Assembly: GCF_003710935.1 (NCBI RefSeq)
Contig: NZ_RHHS01000021.1
Span: forward strand, 1-48,995
From: Brevibacillus gelatini
Lineage (GTDB): Bacteria; Bacillota; Bacilli; Brevibacillales; Brevibacillaceae
Length of the DNA: 48,995 nucleotides
Direction: 5' to 3'
The number at the start of each line of letters is the position of its first letter. Within the stretch, counting starts at the first letter, position 1. The notes below the pieces were generated by a model. The model made no database searches and was not told the origin of the DNA. It saw only the letters and a program-made list of their open reading frames with translations. The translations under genes and the position numbers were made by a program. Positions 8,672 through 17,162 of this stretch are shown piece by piece.

Positions 8672-10370
8672 TTGAAGACGACGTTATTTGCGCAGGAGAC
8701 TCCTTTGCAAAAAAGTCTTTTCCGATGATTACCTGTTTACGATTCCTTCCGTTCAGCGTCCGTACTCATGGACAACCAACGAGGCCGGGGAGCTGCTGGA
8801 TGATTTGCTCGACTTTATCGAGCATCACAGGATTACGGAAAAAAATATTGGCGATGTAGAGGAGCCTTATTTTCTCGGCAGCATTGTACTGGTTAAAAAA
8901 GACGGCCCTCAGGCCGAAGTGCTGGACGGCCAGCAGCGGCTTACGACATTGACGATTTTGCTTGCGGTATTGCGCGATTACTTGGGAGATGACTACGCGA
9001 GCGAGATTGATAGCATGATCGTGCAAAGAGGCAGCAAAATCCGGAACATCGCCGATACATACCGTCTCTGTCTGCGCAATCGGGACAGCGACTTTTTCAG
9101 AGTGAACATTCAGGAGCGGGGCGCTACGCAAAAGCTGAATGCGGACACGACGGTGAAAACCGATAGTCAAAAAGCGATTCGGGATAACGCCTTGTACTTT
9201 TTGGAGCGGTTGAACGATTTGGAGCCGCAGACGGTCAAGACGCTGCCTGGCGTGATCGCAACGCTTTGCTACATTGTCGTGGTGTCGACTCCCAATTTTG
9301 ATTCGGCGTTCCGCATTTTTACCGTGCTGAATGATCGCGGGCTGGATCTGATGACGAGTGATATTTTCAAGGCACAGGTCATTGGCGATATACCCAAAGA
9401 CCAGCAGGATCAGTACACCAGCAAGTGGGAGGATGTCGAGGTTTCTCTCGGCAGGGATCGCTTTAACAAGCTGTTCGATCACATGCGGATGATTATCCAG
9501 AAGCGAAAAGGCAGCGCGAATTACAAGGACGAGTACAACGAGATTTTCTCCACGATCAGCGGGAGCAAGTTTATTGATGAATACTTGATCCCGTATGGAG
9601 AGATTTATTTACAGCTGGTAAACTACAATTCATTTTTCAGCCAGCAGCCACAGCTCATGAAGATTTTGAGCTTGTTAAACCGCATCGACAACAGCGACTG
9701 GATTCCGCCTGCCATGTATTACATGCGTCATCACAATCAAAAGGTAGAGGCTTTTCTCAATCGTCTGGAGGTGCTCGCTGGCACGAGCATGATTCTCAGA
9801 AAAAATTTCAACTGGCGCATGTCCCGTTACTCGCAAATTTTAAGAGAGATGGATAAAGGCGTCGACATGTTTTCGGACGAGTCGGCCCTTGAGGTGACGG
9901 AAGAGGACAAGAAGGAAGTCATTCGTATGCTGAATGGAGATGTGTATACGGATCTCAAGGATACAGCGAAGCGGTATTTGCTCTTGCGCCTCGACTCGCT
10001 TTTGACGACGGGACAGCCTTACTACGACTATTCGGTTATTACCGTCGAGCACGTCTTGCCGCAAACGCCCAAACCGAACAGCGACTGGCTGCAGCATTTT
10101 CCCAACCCTGCCGAGTATGTTCATAAACTGGGGAATCTCGTGTTGCTGACACGGGCCAAAAATGCCCAGGCCAAAAACTACGATTTTCAAAAGAAGAAAG
10201 CTTCTTATTTTCAAACGAGCAACGGAATCAGCTCGTTTGCGCTTACGACACAAGTGATTCAGGAGAAAGAGTGGACGCCTGAAATTTTACAGAAAAGACA
10301 AGAGAAGCTGATCGAGTTGCTCAAGAACGCCTGGAATTTGCACACAAACAGCACGACGACAAGTCCGTGA
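8672..10370 (+). CDS. GmrSD-like restriction protein (DUF262 + DUF1524), frameshifted start region
   Basis: A stand-alone protein that fuses a DUF262 (GmrS/ParB-like nucleotidase) domain to a DUF1524 HNH-type nuclease domain, the architecture of type IV GmrSD/BrxU and SspE-type anti-phage enzymes. Visible motifs are IPSVQRPYSW near the N-terminus, DGQQRLTTLT near residue 85, and EHVLPQ...LGNLVLLTRAKNA from about residue 459. The best start is TTG at 8672, seven bases after GGGGAGG, but that frame meets TGA after 18 codons. Removing one A from the A6 run at 8709-8714 joins it to the main frame and gives a normal 565-residue protein. As written, the uninterrupted frame begins only at a TTG at 8688 without a ribosome-binding site. 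This may be phase variation, transcriptional slippage or a sequencing error. Confidence 0.8.
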
Positions 10371-10421
10371 CACATGGACGCTTTTGGTAGTTGGCGCATG
10401 AGGATGCGGAAAAAGGAAAAG

Positions 10422-10464
10422 AGAGACGATGGCTGCTGATAGGGCAGGGCCATCGTCTCTTTTT
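10422..10464 (+). terminator. Terminator of the GmrSD-like gene
   Basis: A perfect 12-bp stem (AGAGACGATGGC and its complement) with a 15-base loop, followed by TTTT. Confidence 0.95.
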
Positions 10465-10542
10465 GATGTTCGTGTCAAGTGCAGACAATGATTTTGGCGA
10501 GCAGCCGTCCGTCTTGCACACAAAGTCAAAAACAGACAAAGC

Positions 10543-10571
10543 TTGAAACTTCTGAACATTCGGGATAATCT
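10543..10571 (+). promoter_or_regulatory. Sigma-A promoter of acoR
   Basis: TTGAAA (10543-10548), a 17-bp spacer and TAATCT (10566-10571) lie just upstream of acoR, so the activator gene has its own housekeeping promoter. Confidence 0.6.
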
Positions 10572-10612
10572 TGAGGAAAGGATTGATTCGTAAAGCGGAG
10601 GGTGGTTGATGC

Positions 10613-12523
10613 ATGTTCGAGGAAAGCGTTTCGTTGCGGGTGTGGAAACGTTTTGTTCAAGAAGGTGTAATTGACTCAGCACGAATCAACAAACGAATTA
10701 CAGAGTCGTGGCATCGGTGCAAAAGAAATCAGGTGAATCCGTATGCAGGAACGGGACAGGTTGTGTTGTCAGGAGACGCATTGAAAAGACAGAAGGAGAG
10801 CAGCCGACATTTGCTGGAGCTTGCCTTGCCGCAGATTGATCGGCTGTCGCCCTTTATCCACGACGTGGGAATGATCGCGCTCGTCATTGATCCCGAAGGC
10901 TACGTGCTAAGCATGCGCGGCGAAAAACGGGCGCTTTTGGCTGCAAACGAGATCAACTTCGTCGAGGGCGTGCGCTGGACGGAAGAAGAGGTAGGGACGA
11001 ACGCAATCGGGACCGCGCTCATGGCAAAAGAGGCGATCATGGTCAACGGGACGGAGCATTATTCTGTTGCCTCGCATCATTGGAGCTGCTTTGCTGCGCC
11101 GATTCGCGACGAAGCAGGCGGCCTGCTCGGGGTCATAGACGTATCCAGCCCGCTTGAGCGGAGCCATCCCCAGGCGATGGCGATTGTCATGACATTGGCG
11201 TACTCCATCGAGCAGGCGTGGATGAAGCAGCGGCAGCAGGACGAGCTGGAATTGCTGCAGCGCTCCGTGCTTTTGGCCGATGAACCGGAACGGCAGCTCG
11301 TCGTCTACAACAAGGAAGAGCGGGTAGTGTACGCGAGTGCGGACATACGCAGGCTAATCGCTGGCTGGTCGGGCCGGACGCGGCGCGAGCTGGCCGAATA
11401 CGGACTGATGGAGGTCAGACAAGCTCCGGTGTTCTCCGTTCGCCATAACGGCTTGATTGGCTGGCTGGTCGAAGTGGCTCCCGGCAGCACGCGGGCTCCG
11501 CGCATTTTTTTAAGCGGCAGTCCCGCCTTTCAGTTCAAAGGTGAGAAGGGAACCAGTGCCGCTTTTGCCAGTGTGCTGCGGGAGCTGGAGAGAATCGCGC
11601 CAACGGACAGCAATGTCGTGATTTACGGCGAGAGCGGCACGGGAAAAGAGCTGGTGGCGCAAGCGATTCACGACAACAGCCCGCGTCGGGAAGGGCCGTT
11701 TGTCGCGGTCAACTGCGGGGCGATTCCGCGCGAGCTGATGGAAAGCGAGCTGTTTGGCTACGTCGAGGGTGCCTTCACTGGAGCGCGCCGCCGCGGGTAC
11801 AAGGGCAAGCTGGCGCAGGCCAACGGAGGAACGCTGTTTCTCGACGAGATCGGAGAAATTCCGGCGGCGATGCAGGTAGCCTTGCTGCGCGTTCTCCAGG
11901 AGCGAAAAGTCACGCCGATTGGCAGTACGGAAGAACAGTCGCTGGATATTCGCGTCATCGCGGCTACGCACCGCAATTTGCGCCAGCAGGTGAGCGAAGG
12001 CACTTTTCGCGAGGATTTGTACTATCGGCTGCACGTGCTGCCCGTCTCGCTGCCGCCGCTGCGTGCGCGCAAGGAGGACATTCCGCTGCTCATTTTGCAT
12101 TATTGCCGCAAAAACGGCTACGCCGAGCTGGAGCTGCCAGACGTTTTGCAAAAGGAGCTTTTGGCCTACGACTGGCCGGGAAACATTCGCGAGCTGTACA
12201 ACGTGGTAGAGCGGCTCAGGGTGATTCCGAGAGAAGATTGGAAGCGTTTTCTTTTTGGGCTGACCCAGCCTGATTGGATCGAGGATTTTTCCGTCTCCAC
12301 GCACTCCGGCCAGTCAGGAACAGATTTGCGGCTTGGCGCAGGTCACGCGGCGAACAAGCCTGCTTTTTACGAGCCGGACTCCTTGCGCTACCGCGAGCAG
12401 CTGGAACGGCAAACGATCATCCAGGCGCTGGAAAAGAGCGGCGGCAGCGCATCTGTAGCGGCAGAGCTGTTGGGCATTCCGCGCAGCACTTTTTACCGCA
12501 AGCTGAAAAAGTATCGGCTCTGA
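10613..12523 (+). CDS. acoR: Sigma-54-dependent activator of acetoin catabolism
   Basis: This 636-residue protein has the AcoR layout: an N-terminal sensory region with a GAF-like domain (about residues 60-200, including NEINFVEGVRWTEEEVGTNAIGTAL), a central AAA+ sigma-54 domain (about 320-545) and a C-terminal Fis-type helix-turn-helix (about 600-636, ending STFYRKLKKYRL). The Walker A motif GESGTGKE is at 339-346 and the sigma-54 contact loop GAFTGA is intact at 386-391, so it should activate RNA polymerase-sigma-54. The start ATG at 10613 follows GGAGGG. It lies upstream of the acoABCL genes, whose promoter is a clear sigma-54 site with inverted half-sites beyond it. Acetoin sensing through the GAF region is known for the family. 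Confidence 0.93.
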   Translation: MFEESVSLRVWKRFVQEGVIDSARINKRITESWHRCKRNQVNPYAGTGQVVLSGDALKRQKESSRHLLELALPQIDRLSPFIHDVGMIALVIDPEGYVLSMRGEKRALLAANEINFVEGVRWTEEEVGTNAIGTALMAKEAIMVNGTEHYSVASHHWSCFAAPIRDEAGGLLGVIDVSSPLERSHPQAMAIVMTLAYSIEQAWMKQRQQDELELLQRSVLLADEPERQLVVYNKEERVVYASADIRRLIAGWSGRTRRELAEYGLMEVRQAPVFSVRHNGLIGWLVEVAPGSTRAPRIFLSGSPAFQFKGEKGTSAAFASVLRELERIAPTDSNVVIYGESGTGKELVAQAIHDNSPRREGPFVAVNCGAIPRELMESELFGYVEGAFTGARRRGYKGKLAQANGGTLFLDEIGEIPAAMQVALLRVLQERKVTPIGSTEEQSLDIRVIAATHRNLRQQVSEGTFREDLYYRLHVLPVSLPPLRARKEDIPLLILHYCRKNGYAELELPDVLQKELLAYDWPGNIRELYNVVERLRVIPREDWKRFLFGLTQPDWIEDFSVSTHSGQSGTDLRLGAGHAANKPAFYEPDSLRYREQLERQTIIQALEKSGGSASVAAELLGIPRSTFYRKLKKYRL

Positions 12524-12560
12524 GCCGCTGACGACGAAAACAACAGGGAGGGACGCACGC

Positions 12561-13397
12561 ATGCAACCAACATGGCGACATACGACGCTGCAACTGCTCG
12601 ACACGACCTCCCGGATGCATACGGGGGACGTGCTTGTCCCGTTTGGCATCGACGAAGCATACGCACGTCGGTGTGCGAAAGATGCGACGATCGCGCCGCT
12701 GGTTCATCTCTGGCGGCACGAAAAGGCAGTGGTGCTCGGCTCGCGCGACGCCAGGCTGCCACAGGCGGCAAAAGCAGTGCGTGAGCTGGAGGCAAAAGGG
12801 TATCGCACGGCTGTCCGGCAATCGGGAGGTGCGGCCGTTCCGCTCGCTCCGGGCGTGGTCAATTTGTCGCTGGTGATGCCCGTGGGAGCGGGCGACCTGA
12901 ATCCCGAGCCATTTTTTGCGCAGATGGTCGAGCTGATTCGCGCAGTATTGGGCGAAGCGGGGGGACACATGAGCAGCGGGGAGGTTGCAGGCTCCTATTG
13001 TCCGGGAACGTACGACCTGGCGATTGACGGCTATAAATTTTGCGGGATTGCCCAGCGGCGTTTGACGCGCGCCGTCGCTGTGCAGGCGTTTATCAATGCA
13101 GAAGGCTGTGGGCGTGCGTACGGTGAGATCATCCAATCCTTTTACGAGACGGCTGCCCAAGGAGCATTGGCGGAGCAGTTTCCCGAGGTGCAGCCGGAGC
13201 GAATGGCAAGCCTGTCTGAGCTCGGCGTACCCGGAGGAGTAGCAGGGGTGGCCACGCGCCTGCGCGAGCTTCTGCAAACAGAGGGGGAAGCCTCCTTTTC
13301 GCTGCTGGAAGCCTGTCCGCCGTGGCTTGTTCAGGAGGCAGAGAGCGCGTTGCAGATGTTAAAAGGAAGGCAGCGTCATCTGGTCGGTTCATCATGA
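12561..13397 (+). CDS. lipL: Octanoyl/lipoyl-protein amidotransferase, LipL-type
   Basis: A 278-residue member of the biotin/lipoate ligase fold. LipL transfers octanoyl (or lipoyl) groups from GcvH to E2 subunits. Signatures seen are VVLGSRDARLP (57-67), RQSGGAAVPLAPGVVNLSL (86-104), the catalytic GSYCPGTYDL with cysteine 147, and DGYKFCGIAQRR with lysine 159. The cysteine and this order fit LipL rather than ATP-dependent lipoate ligase; the length matches LipL of Bacillus (about 280). The gene follows acoR by 37 bp and its stop codon lies inside a terminator hairpin. Its place beside the acetoin dehydrogenase genes suggests it supplies lipoylation of AcoC. Whether it replaces or supplements a chromosomal lipL cannot be told here. 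Confidence 0.8.
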   Translation: MQPTWRHTTLQLLDTTSRMHTGDVLVPFGIDEAYARRCAKDATIAPLVHLWRHEKAVVLGSRDARLPQAAKAVRELEAKGYRTAVRQSGGAAVPLAPGVVNLSLVMPVGAGDLNPEPFFAQMVELIRAVLGEAGGHMSSGEVAGSYCPGTYDLAIDGYKFCGIAQRRLTRAVAVQAFINAEGCGRAYGEIIQSFYETAAQGALAEQFPEVQPERMASLSELGVPGGVAGVATRLRELLQTEGEASFSLLEACPPWLVQEAESALQMLKGRQRHLVGSS

Positions 13398-13411
13398 GCC
13401 GGCCTTTTTTT
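13382..13411 (+). terminator. Terminator overlapping the lipL stop codon
   Basis: GGTCGGTTCA pairs with TGAGCCGGCC over 10 bp (two G-T pairs) around a 3-base loop, followed by seven T residues. The TGA stop codon begins the right arm. It isolates the acoR-lipL transcript from the sigma-54 operon. Confidence 0.85.
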
Positions 13412-13470
13412 GTTTCGGGGAAGAACCAGTCCAAAGCAGAGGAGGAAGGCAAGAGAGGAAGGCGAGGCCC

Positions 13471-13525
13471 AGTGAGAAAGTGAGAAAAAATGAGACAAAA
13501 TGGTACACCGTCTCAGATTGTCTCA
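13471..13525 (+). promoter_or_regulatory. Candidate AcoR enhancer half-sites
   Basis: Repeated half-sites GTGAGA (13471, 13479) and TGAGAC (13490) face GTCTCA (13509) and GTCTCAC (13519), giving nested inverted repeats 80-130 bp upstream of the sigma-54 promoter, the usual distance for an activator binding region. AcoR binding is inferred. Confidence 0.6.
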
Positions 13526-13601
13526 CCTGCGAGCAGCTTGTTCAGATGGAAATCGTCGGAAAAATGGCGCAAATAGCCGCTCTTTTCGGACAGACCCATG
13601 C

Positions 13602-13617
13602 TGGCACAAGGATTGCA
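13602..13617 (+). promoter_or_regulatory. Sigma-54 promoter of acoABCL
   Basis: TGGCAC-N5-TTGCA matches the -24/-12 consensus exactly, with the conserved GG and GC at the right spacing. The start codon of acoA is 68 bp downstream. Confidence 0.93.
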
Positions 13618-13684
13618 CTTAGGAAAAGGGCAAGGGCAATCAACCGATTGTTCCAGACAAGTCACGATGAAGGAGGCGTATCAG

Positions 13685-14677
13685 ATGAAAGTAATCCAGG
13701 CGGAAGAACAGGTGCTGTCCCGTGAACAGGCGAAATGGATGTACCGCAAGATGCTGGAGATCCGCAAATTCGAGGACGCAGTTCACGTATTGTTCGGACA
13801 GGGCAAGCTGCCGGGCTTTGTTCACTTGTATGCGGGAGAAGAGGCGATTGCGGTTGGGCTGGGCGTACATCTGAACCAGCAGGACAGTATTACCAGCACG
13901 CACCGGGGGCACGGCCACTGCATTGCCAAAGAGTGCGACTTGAATGGAATGATGGCGGAGATTTACGGCAAGGCGACAGGGCTGTGCAAAGGCAAGGGCG
14001 GCTCGATGCACATTGCGGACCTCGACAAAGGAATGCTCGGGGCAAACGGCATCGTCGGCGGCGGATTCCCGCTGGCGTGCGGCTCGGCGCTGACAGCCAA
14101 GCTGAAAAAGACCAGTGCGGTCAGCGTATGTTTCTTCGGAGATGGCGCCAACAACCAGGGAACCTTCCACGAGGGCATGAATCTGGCGGCGATCTGGAAG
14201 CTGCCTGTCGTGTTTGTGGCTGAAAACAACGGGTACGCAGAGGCGACGCCGTTTGCATACGCCTCCAGCTGCACGCATATCGCTGATCGTGCAAGCGGTT
14301 ACAATATGCCGGGCGTGCGAGTGGACGGCAAGGACGTGCTCGCTGTTTACCGGGCGGCAGAGGAAGCAGTGGCCCGTGCGCGGCGCGGCGAAGGCCCTAC
14401 TCTGATTGAATGTGTGACTTACCGCAACTACGGGCATTTCGAAGGGGATGCGCAGAAGTACAAAAAAGAGACCGACAAGCAGGAGCATCTAAACGAAAAG
14501 GATGCGATTGCGATGTTCCGCAACCATTTGACCGCATCGCAAACGCTCGCGGAGGCGGAATTGACGGAAATCGAGCAGTCGGTGGAAGCGGCGATTCAGG
14601 AGGCCATCCGCTTTGCCGAGGAAAGCCCGTATCCGAACGCCGAAGAGCTGCTGACTGACGTGTACGTGTCGTACTAA
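13685..14677 (+). CDS. acoA: Acetoin dehydrogenase E1 component, alpha subunit
   Basis: A 330-residue thiamine diphosphate-dependent subunit. With AcoB it cleaves acetoin and passes the acetyl unit to the lipoyl group of AcoC, releasing acetaldehyde. The ThDP motif starts with GDGANNQGTFHEG and ends with ENNGYAEATP, the usual GDG-to-NN arrangement, and THRGHGHCIAKE and CKGKGGSMHIAD are typical of E1 alpha. The start ATG at 13685 follows AAGGAGGCG at good spacing; upstream in-frame codons reach back into the sigma-54 promoter and were rejected. It is the first gene of a four-gene operon; acoB follows after 18 bases. Confidence 0.93.
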   Translation: MKVIQAEEQVLSREQAKWMYRKMLEIRKFEDAVHVLFGQGKLPGFVHLYAGEEAIAVGLGVHLNQQDSITSTHRGHGHCIAKECDLNGMMAEIYGKATGLCKGKGGSMHIADLDKGMLGANGIVGGGFPLACGSALTAKLKKTSAVSVCFFGDGANNQGTFHEGMNLAAIWKLPVVFVAENNGYAEATPFAYASSCTHIADRASGYNMPGVRVDGKDVLAVYRAAEEAVARARRGEGPTLIECVTYRNYGHFEGDAQKYKKETDKQEHLNEKDAIAMFRNHLTASQTLAEAELTEIEQSVEAAIQEAIRFAEESPYPNAEELLTDVYVSY

Positions 14678-14695
14678 GAGAGGGGGATGGAGAAC

Positions 14696-15733
14696 ATGAC
14701 GAGAAAAATCAGCTTTTCTGCCGCTGTAAACGAAGCGATGAAGCTGGCGATGAGAGCCGACGAGAACGTGATTTTGCTGGGCGAGGACGTGGCTGGCGGC
14801 GCGCAGGTAGACCATTTGCAGGACGATGAAGCGTGGGGCGGCGTGCTTGGCGTGACCAAAGGGCTTGTGCAGGAGTTCGGCCGCGAGCGCGTGCTGGATA
14901 CGCCGATTACCGAGGCGGGCTACATCGGGGCGGCCATGGCGGCTGCGGCAACAGGGATGCGGCCGATTGCCGAGCTGATGTTCAACGATTTTATCGGCAG
15001 CTGCCTGGACATGGTGATGAATCAGGGGGCGAAATTCCGCTACATGTTCGGCGGCAAGGCGCAGGTGCCGATCACGATTCGCACGATGCACGGTGCCGGA
15101 TTCCGGGCGGCAGCGCAGCACTCGCAGAGTTTGTACGCCATGTTCACGCATATTCCTGGCATCAAGGTAGTCGTGCCGTCTACGCCGTATGAAGCAAAAG
15201 GCTTGCTGCTCGCTTCCATCGAGGACAACGATCCGGTCATTTTTTTCGAGGACAAGACGCTGTACAACACCACAGGAGAAGTTCCGGAAGACTACTACAC
15301 GATCCCGCTCGGCGTAGCGGACATCAAGCGCACAGGCAGCGACCTGACGATTGTTGCCATCGGCAAGCAGGTGCAGACAGCGCTTGCGGCAGCTGACCAG
15401 TTGGCAAAAAAAGGGATCGAGGTTGAGGTGGTCGATCCGCGCACGCTGTCGCCGCTGGATGAGGATACGATATTGGCTTCTGTCGCGAAAACAAATCGGC
15501 TGATCGTGATTGACGAGGCGAATCCTCGCTGCAGCGTCGCCACTGATATTGCAGCGCTTGTCGCCGATAAAGGCTTTGACTATCTGGATGCGCCGATCAA
15601 GCGAATCACAGCGCCGCACACCCCCGTTCCGTTTTCGCCTGTGCTGGAAGACCTGTATTTGCCATCGCCGCAAAAGGTCATTCAGGTCGTGTCGGAAATG
15701 ATCGGAGACGCTTCGATTACAGCCGTTTCCTGA
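14696..15733 (+). CDS. acoB: Acetoin dehydrogenase E1 component, beta subunit
   Basis: A 345-residue transketolase-like beta subunit that forms the alpha2-beta2 E1 with AcoA. It shows the family segments LGEDVAGGAQ near residue 30, VLDTPITEAGYIGAAMAAAATGMRPIAEL, and the C-terminal transketolase domain VEVVDPRTLSPLDEDTI. The ATG at 14696 is preferred because AGAGGGGG directly abuts an earlier ATG at 14687, leaving no spacing for that one. The reading is continuous and of family length. A strong intercistronic hairpin lies between this gene and acoC. Confidence 0.93.
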   Translation: MTRKISFSAAVNEAMKLAMRADENVILLGEDVAGGAQVDHLQDDEAWGGVLGVTKGLVQEFGRERVLDTPITEAGYIGAAMAAAATGMRPIAELMFNDFIGSCLDMVMNQGAKFRYMFGGKAQVPITIRTMHGAGFRAAAQHSQSLYAMFTHIPGIKVVVPSTPYEAKGLLLASIEDNDPVIFFEDKTLYNTTGEVPEDYYTIPLGVADIKRTGSDLTIVAIGKQVQTALAAADQLAKKGIEVEVVDPRTLSPLDEDTILASVAKTNRLIVIDEANPRCSVATDIAALVADKGFDYLDAPIKRITAPHTPVPFSPVLEDLYLPSPQKVIQVVSEMIGDASITAVS

Positions 15734-15744
15734 TCGACCGGGCA

Positions 15745-15784
15745 GCACCCGGCTGTCGGCAACAAGGGGAAGCCGGGTGCTTTT
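15745..15784 (+). terminator. Intercistronic hairpin between acoB and acoC
   Basis: A perfect 10-bp GC-rich stem (GCACCCGGCT / AGCCGGGTGC) with a 16-base loop is followed by only four T residues, then GC-rich sequence. It could be a partial terminator or an RNA-processing/stability element within the aco operon. Confidence 0.65.
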
Positions 15785-15833
15785 GCAGCGAAAAGACAAG
15801 CGCACAGACAAGGCAGGAGAGGAGAGAGCAGAA

Positions 15834-17150
15834 ATGGCAGAAAATATCATCATGCCCAAGCTGGGAATGGCAATGGTGGAAGGGACGGTGATCGCCTGGA
15901 AGAAACGGGAGGGAGAGGCGGTCAAAAAAGGAGAAGGCATCGTCGACATCAGCTCGGAAAAAATTGAAATGGAAGTGGAGGCGGCTTCCGACGGCGTACT
16001 TTTGAAAATCGAGGTTCCCGAAGGCGGCGTCGTCCCCTACGGCACCGTGCTTGGCGTGATCGGACAGCCAGGGGAGCTGGCAGAGACGGCCTCTGTCGCC
16101 GCGTCGGCAAAAGCGACTTCCGAGTCGGCCGCTGCGCTGGCGGCTTCGGATGAGCAGCGGACAGCAGCAGGAGCGCCAGCGGCCACAACGGCAACGGCCG
16201 TACTGGATCGTCCGCGGGATGGGATCAAAATCTCCCCTGTCGCGCGCAAGATGGCCGAGGAAGCGGGGATTGACTACACTAAGCTGACGGGCACGGGACC
16301 ACAGGGAAGAATCACCAAGGAAGACGTGGAGCGCTACCTCCAGGCTGGCGGGCAACTACAGCCGGATATGGCGGCACAAAGAGCAGAAGCGCAAGCGAAC
16401 GCTGTACCAGTCGCAGGCGGCGGCAATCGCGTGGCAGCGGCAGCGAATACCGGCGAAAAGCAACCGGAGCGCATTCCAGTATCTGGCATGCGCAAAGTGA
16501 TTGCCGAGCGCATGTACCAGAGCTTGCAGCAAAGCGCCCAGCTGACGATCACGATGCAGGCGGACATCACCGAGCTTTTGCAACTGAAAGAAAAGCTCTC
16601 GCCAGAAATGGAGCGCCGCTATCAGCTCAAGCTGTCGGTTACGGATTGGATCGCGAGGGCGGTCGTTCTGTCGCTTTTGCGCCACAAGCAGATGAACAGC
16701 GCGTATGTGGAAGACCGGATCGAGCTGTACGAAGAGGTTCATCTCGGAATCGCCGTCGCGCTGGAAAAAGGTCTGGTCGTCCCCGTTATTCGTCGGGCCG
16801 AGCAGAAGACGCTTGCCGAGCTGGCGAGCGAACTGAAATCCGTCAGCGCGAGGGCCAGACAAAATCAGCTCGCGCCAGAAGAAATGAAAGGCTCTACTTT
16901 TACGATCACCAACCTGGGCAGTTATGGCGTAGACACCTTTACCCCTGTGCTGAATCCGCCGGAAGCCGGGATACTGGGCGTGGGAGCGGCGAAGGACACG
17001 CCTGTATTTGTCGGCGACGAGCTGCAGCGCCGCACGTTATTGCCGCTCTCTCTGACATTTGACCATCGGGTGCTGGATGGTGCCCCGGCTGCTTCGTTTT
17101 TGGCGACAGTCCGGTCTTATCTGGAAGACCCGCACAGCCTGCTGGTCTAG
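15834..17150 (+). CDS. acoC: Acetoin dehydrogenase E2, dihydrolipoamide acetyltransferase
   Basis: A 438-residue E2 core enzyme that carries the acetyl group on a swinging lipoyl arm and transfers it to CoA. Domain order: one N-terminal lipoyl domain (1-78) with the lipoyl lysine at 43 in SSEKIEME, an Ala-rich linker, a peripheral subunit-binding domain (about 128-165, SPVARKMAEEAGIDYTKLTG), a second linker and the catalytic domain with the DHRVLDG motif (His411, Asp415). The ATG at 15834 follows GAGGAGAG. The neighbouring lipL gene is a likely source of its lipoylation. acoL follows after 12 bases. Confidence 0.93.
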   Translation: MAENIIMPKLGMAMVEGTVIAWKKREGEAVKKGEGIVDISSEKIEMEVEAASDGVLLKIEVPEGGVVPYGTVLGVIGQPGELAETASVAASAKATSESAAALAASDEQRTAAGAPAATTATAVLDRPRDGIKISPVARKMAEEAGIDYTKLTGTGPQGRITKEDVERYLQAGGQLQPDMAAQRAEAQANAVPVAGGGNRVAAAANTGEKQPERIPVSGMRKVIAERMYQSLQQSAQLTITMQADITELLQLKEKLSPEMERRYQLKLSVTDWIARAVVLSLLRHKQMNSAYVEDRIELYEEVHLGIAVALEKGLVVPVIRRAEQKTLAELASELKSVSARARQNQLAPEEMKGSTFTITNLGSYGVDTFTPVLNPPEAGILGVGAAKDTPVFVGDELQRRTLLPLSLTFDHRVLDGAPAASFLATVRSYLEDPHSLLV

Positions 17151-17162
17151 GGAGGGAAAAGC

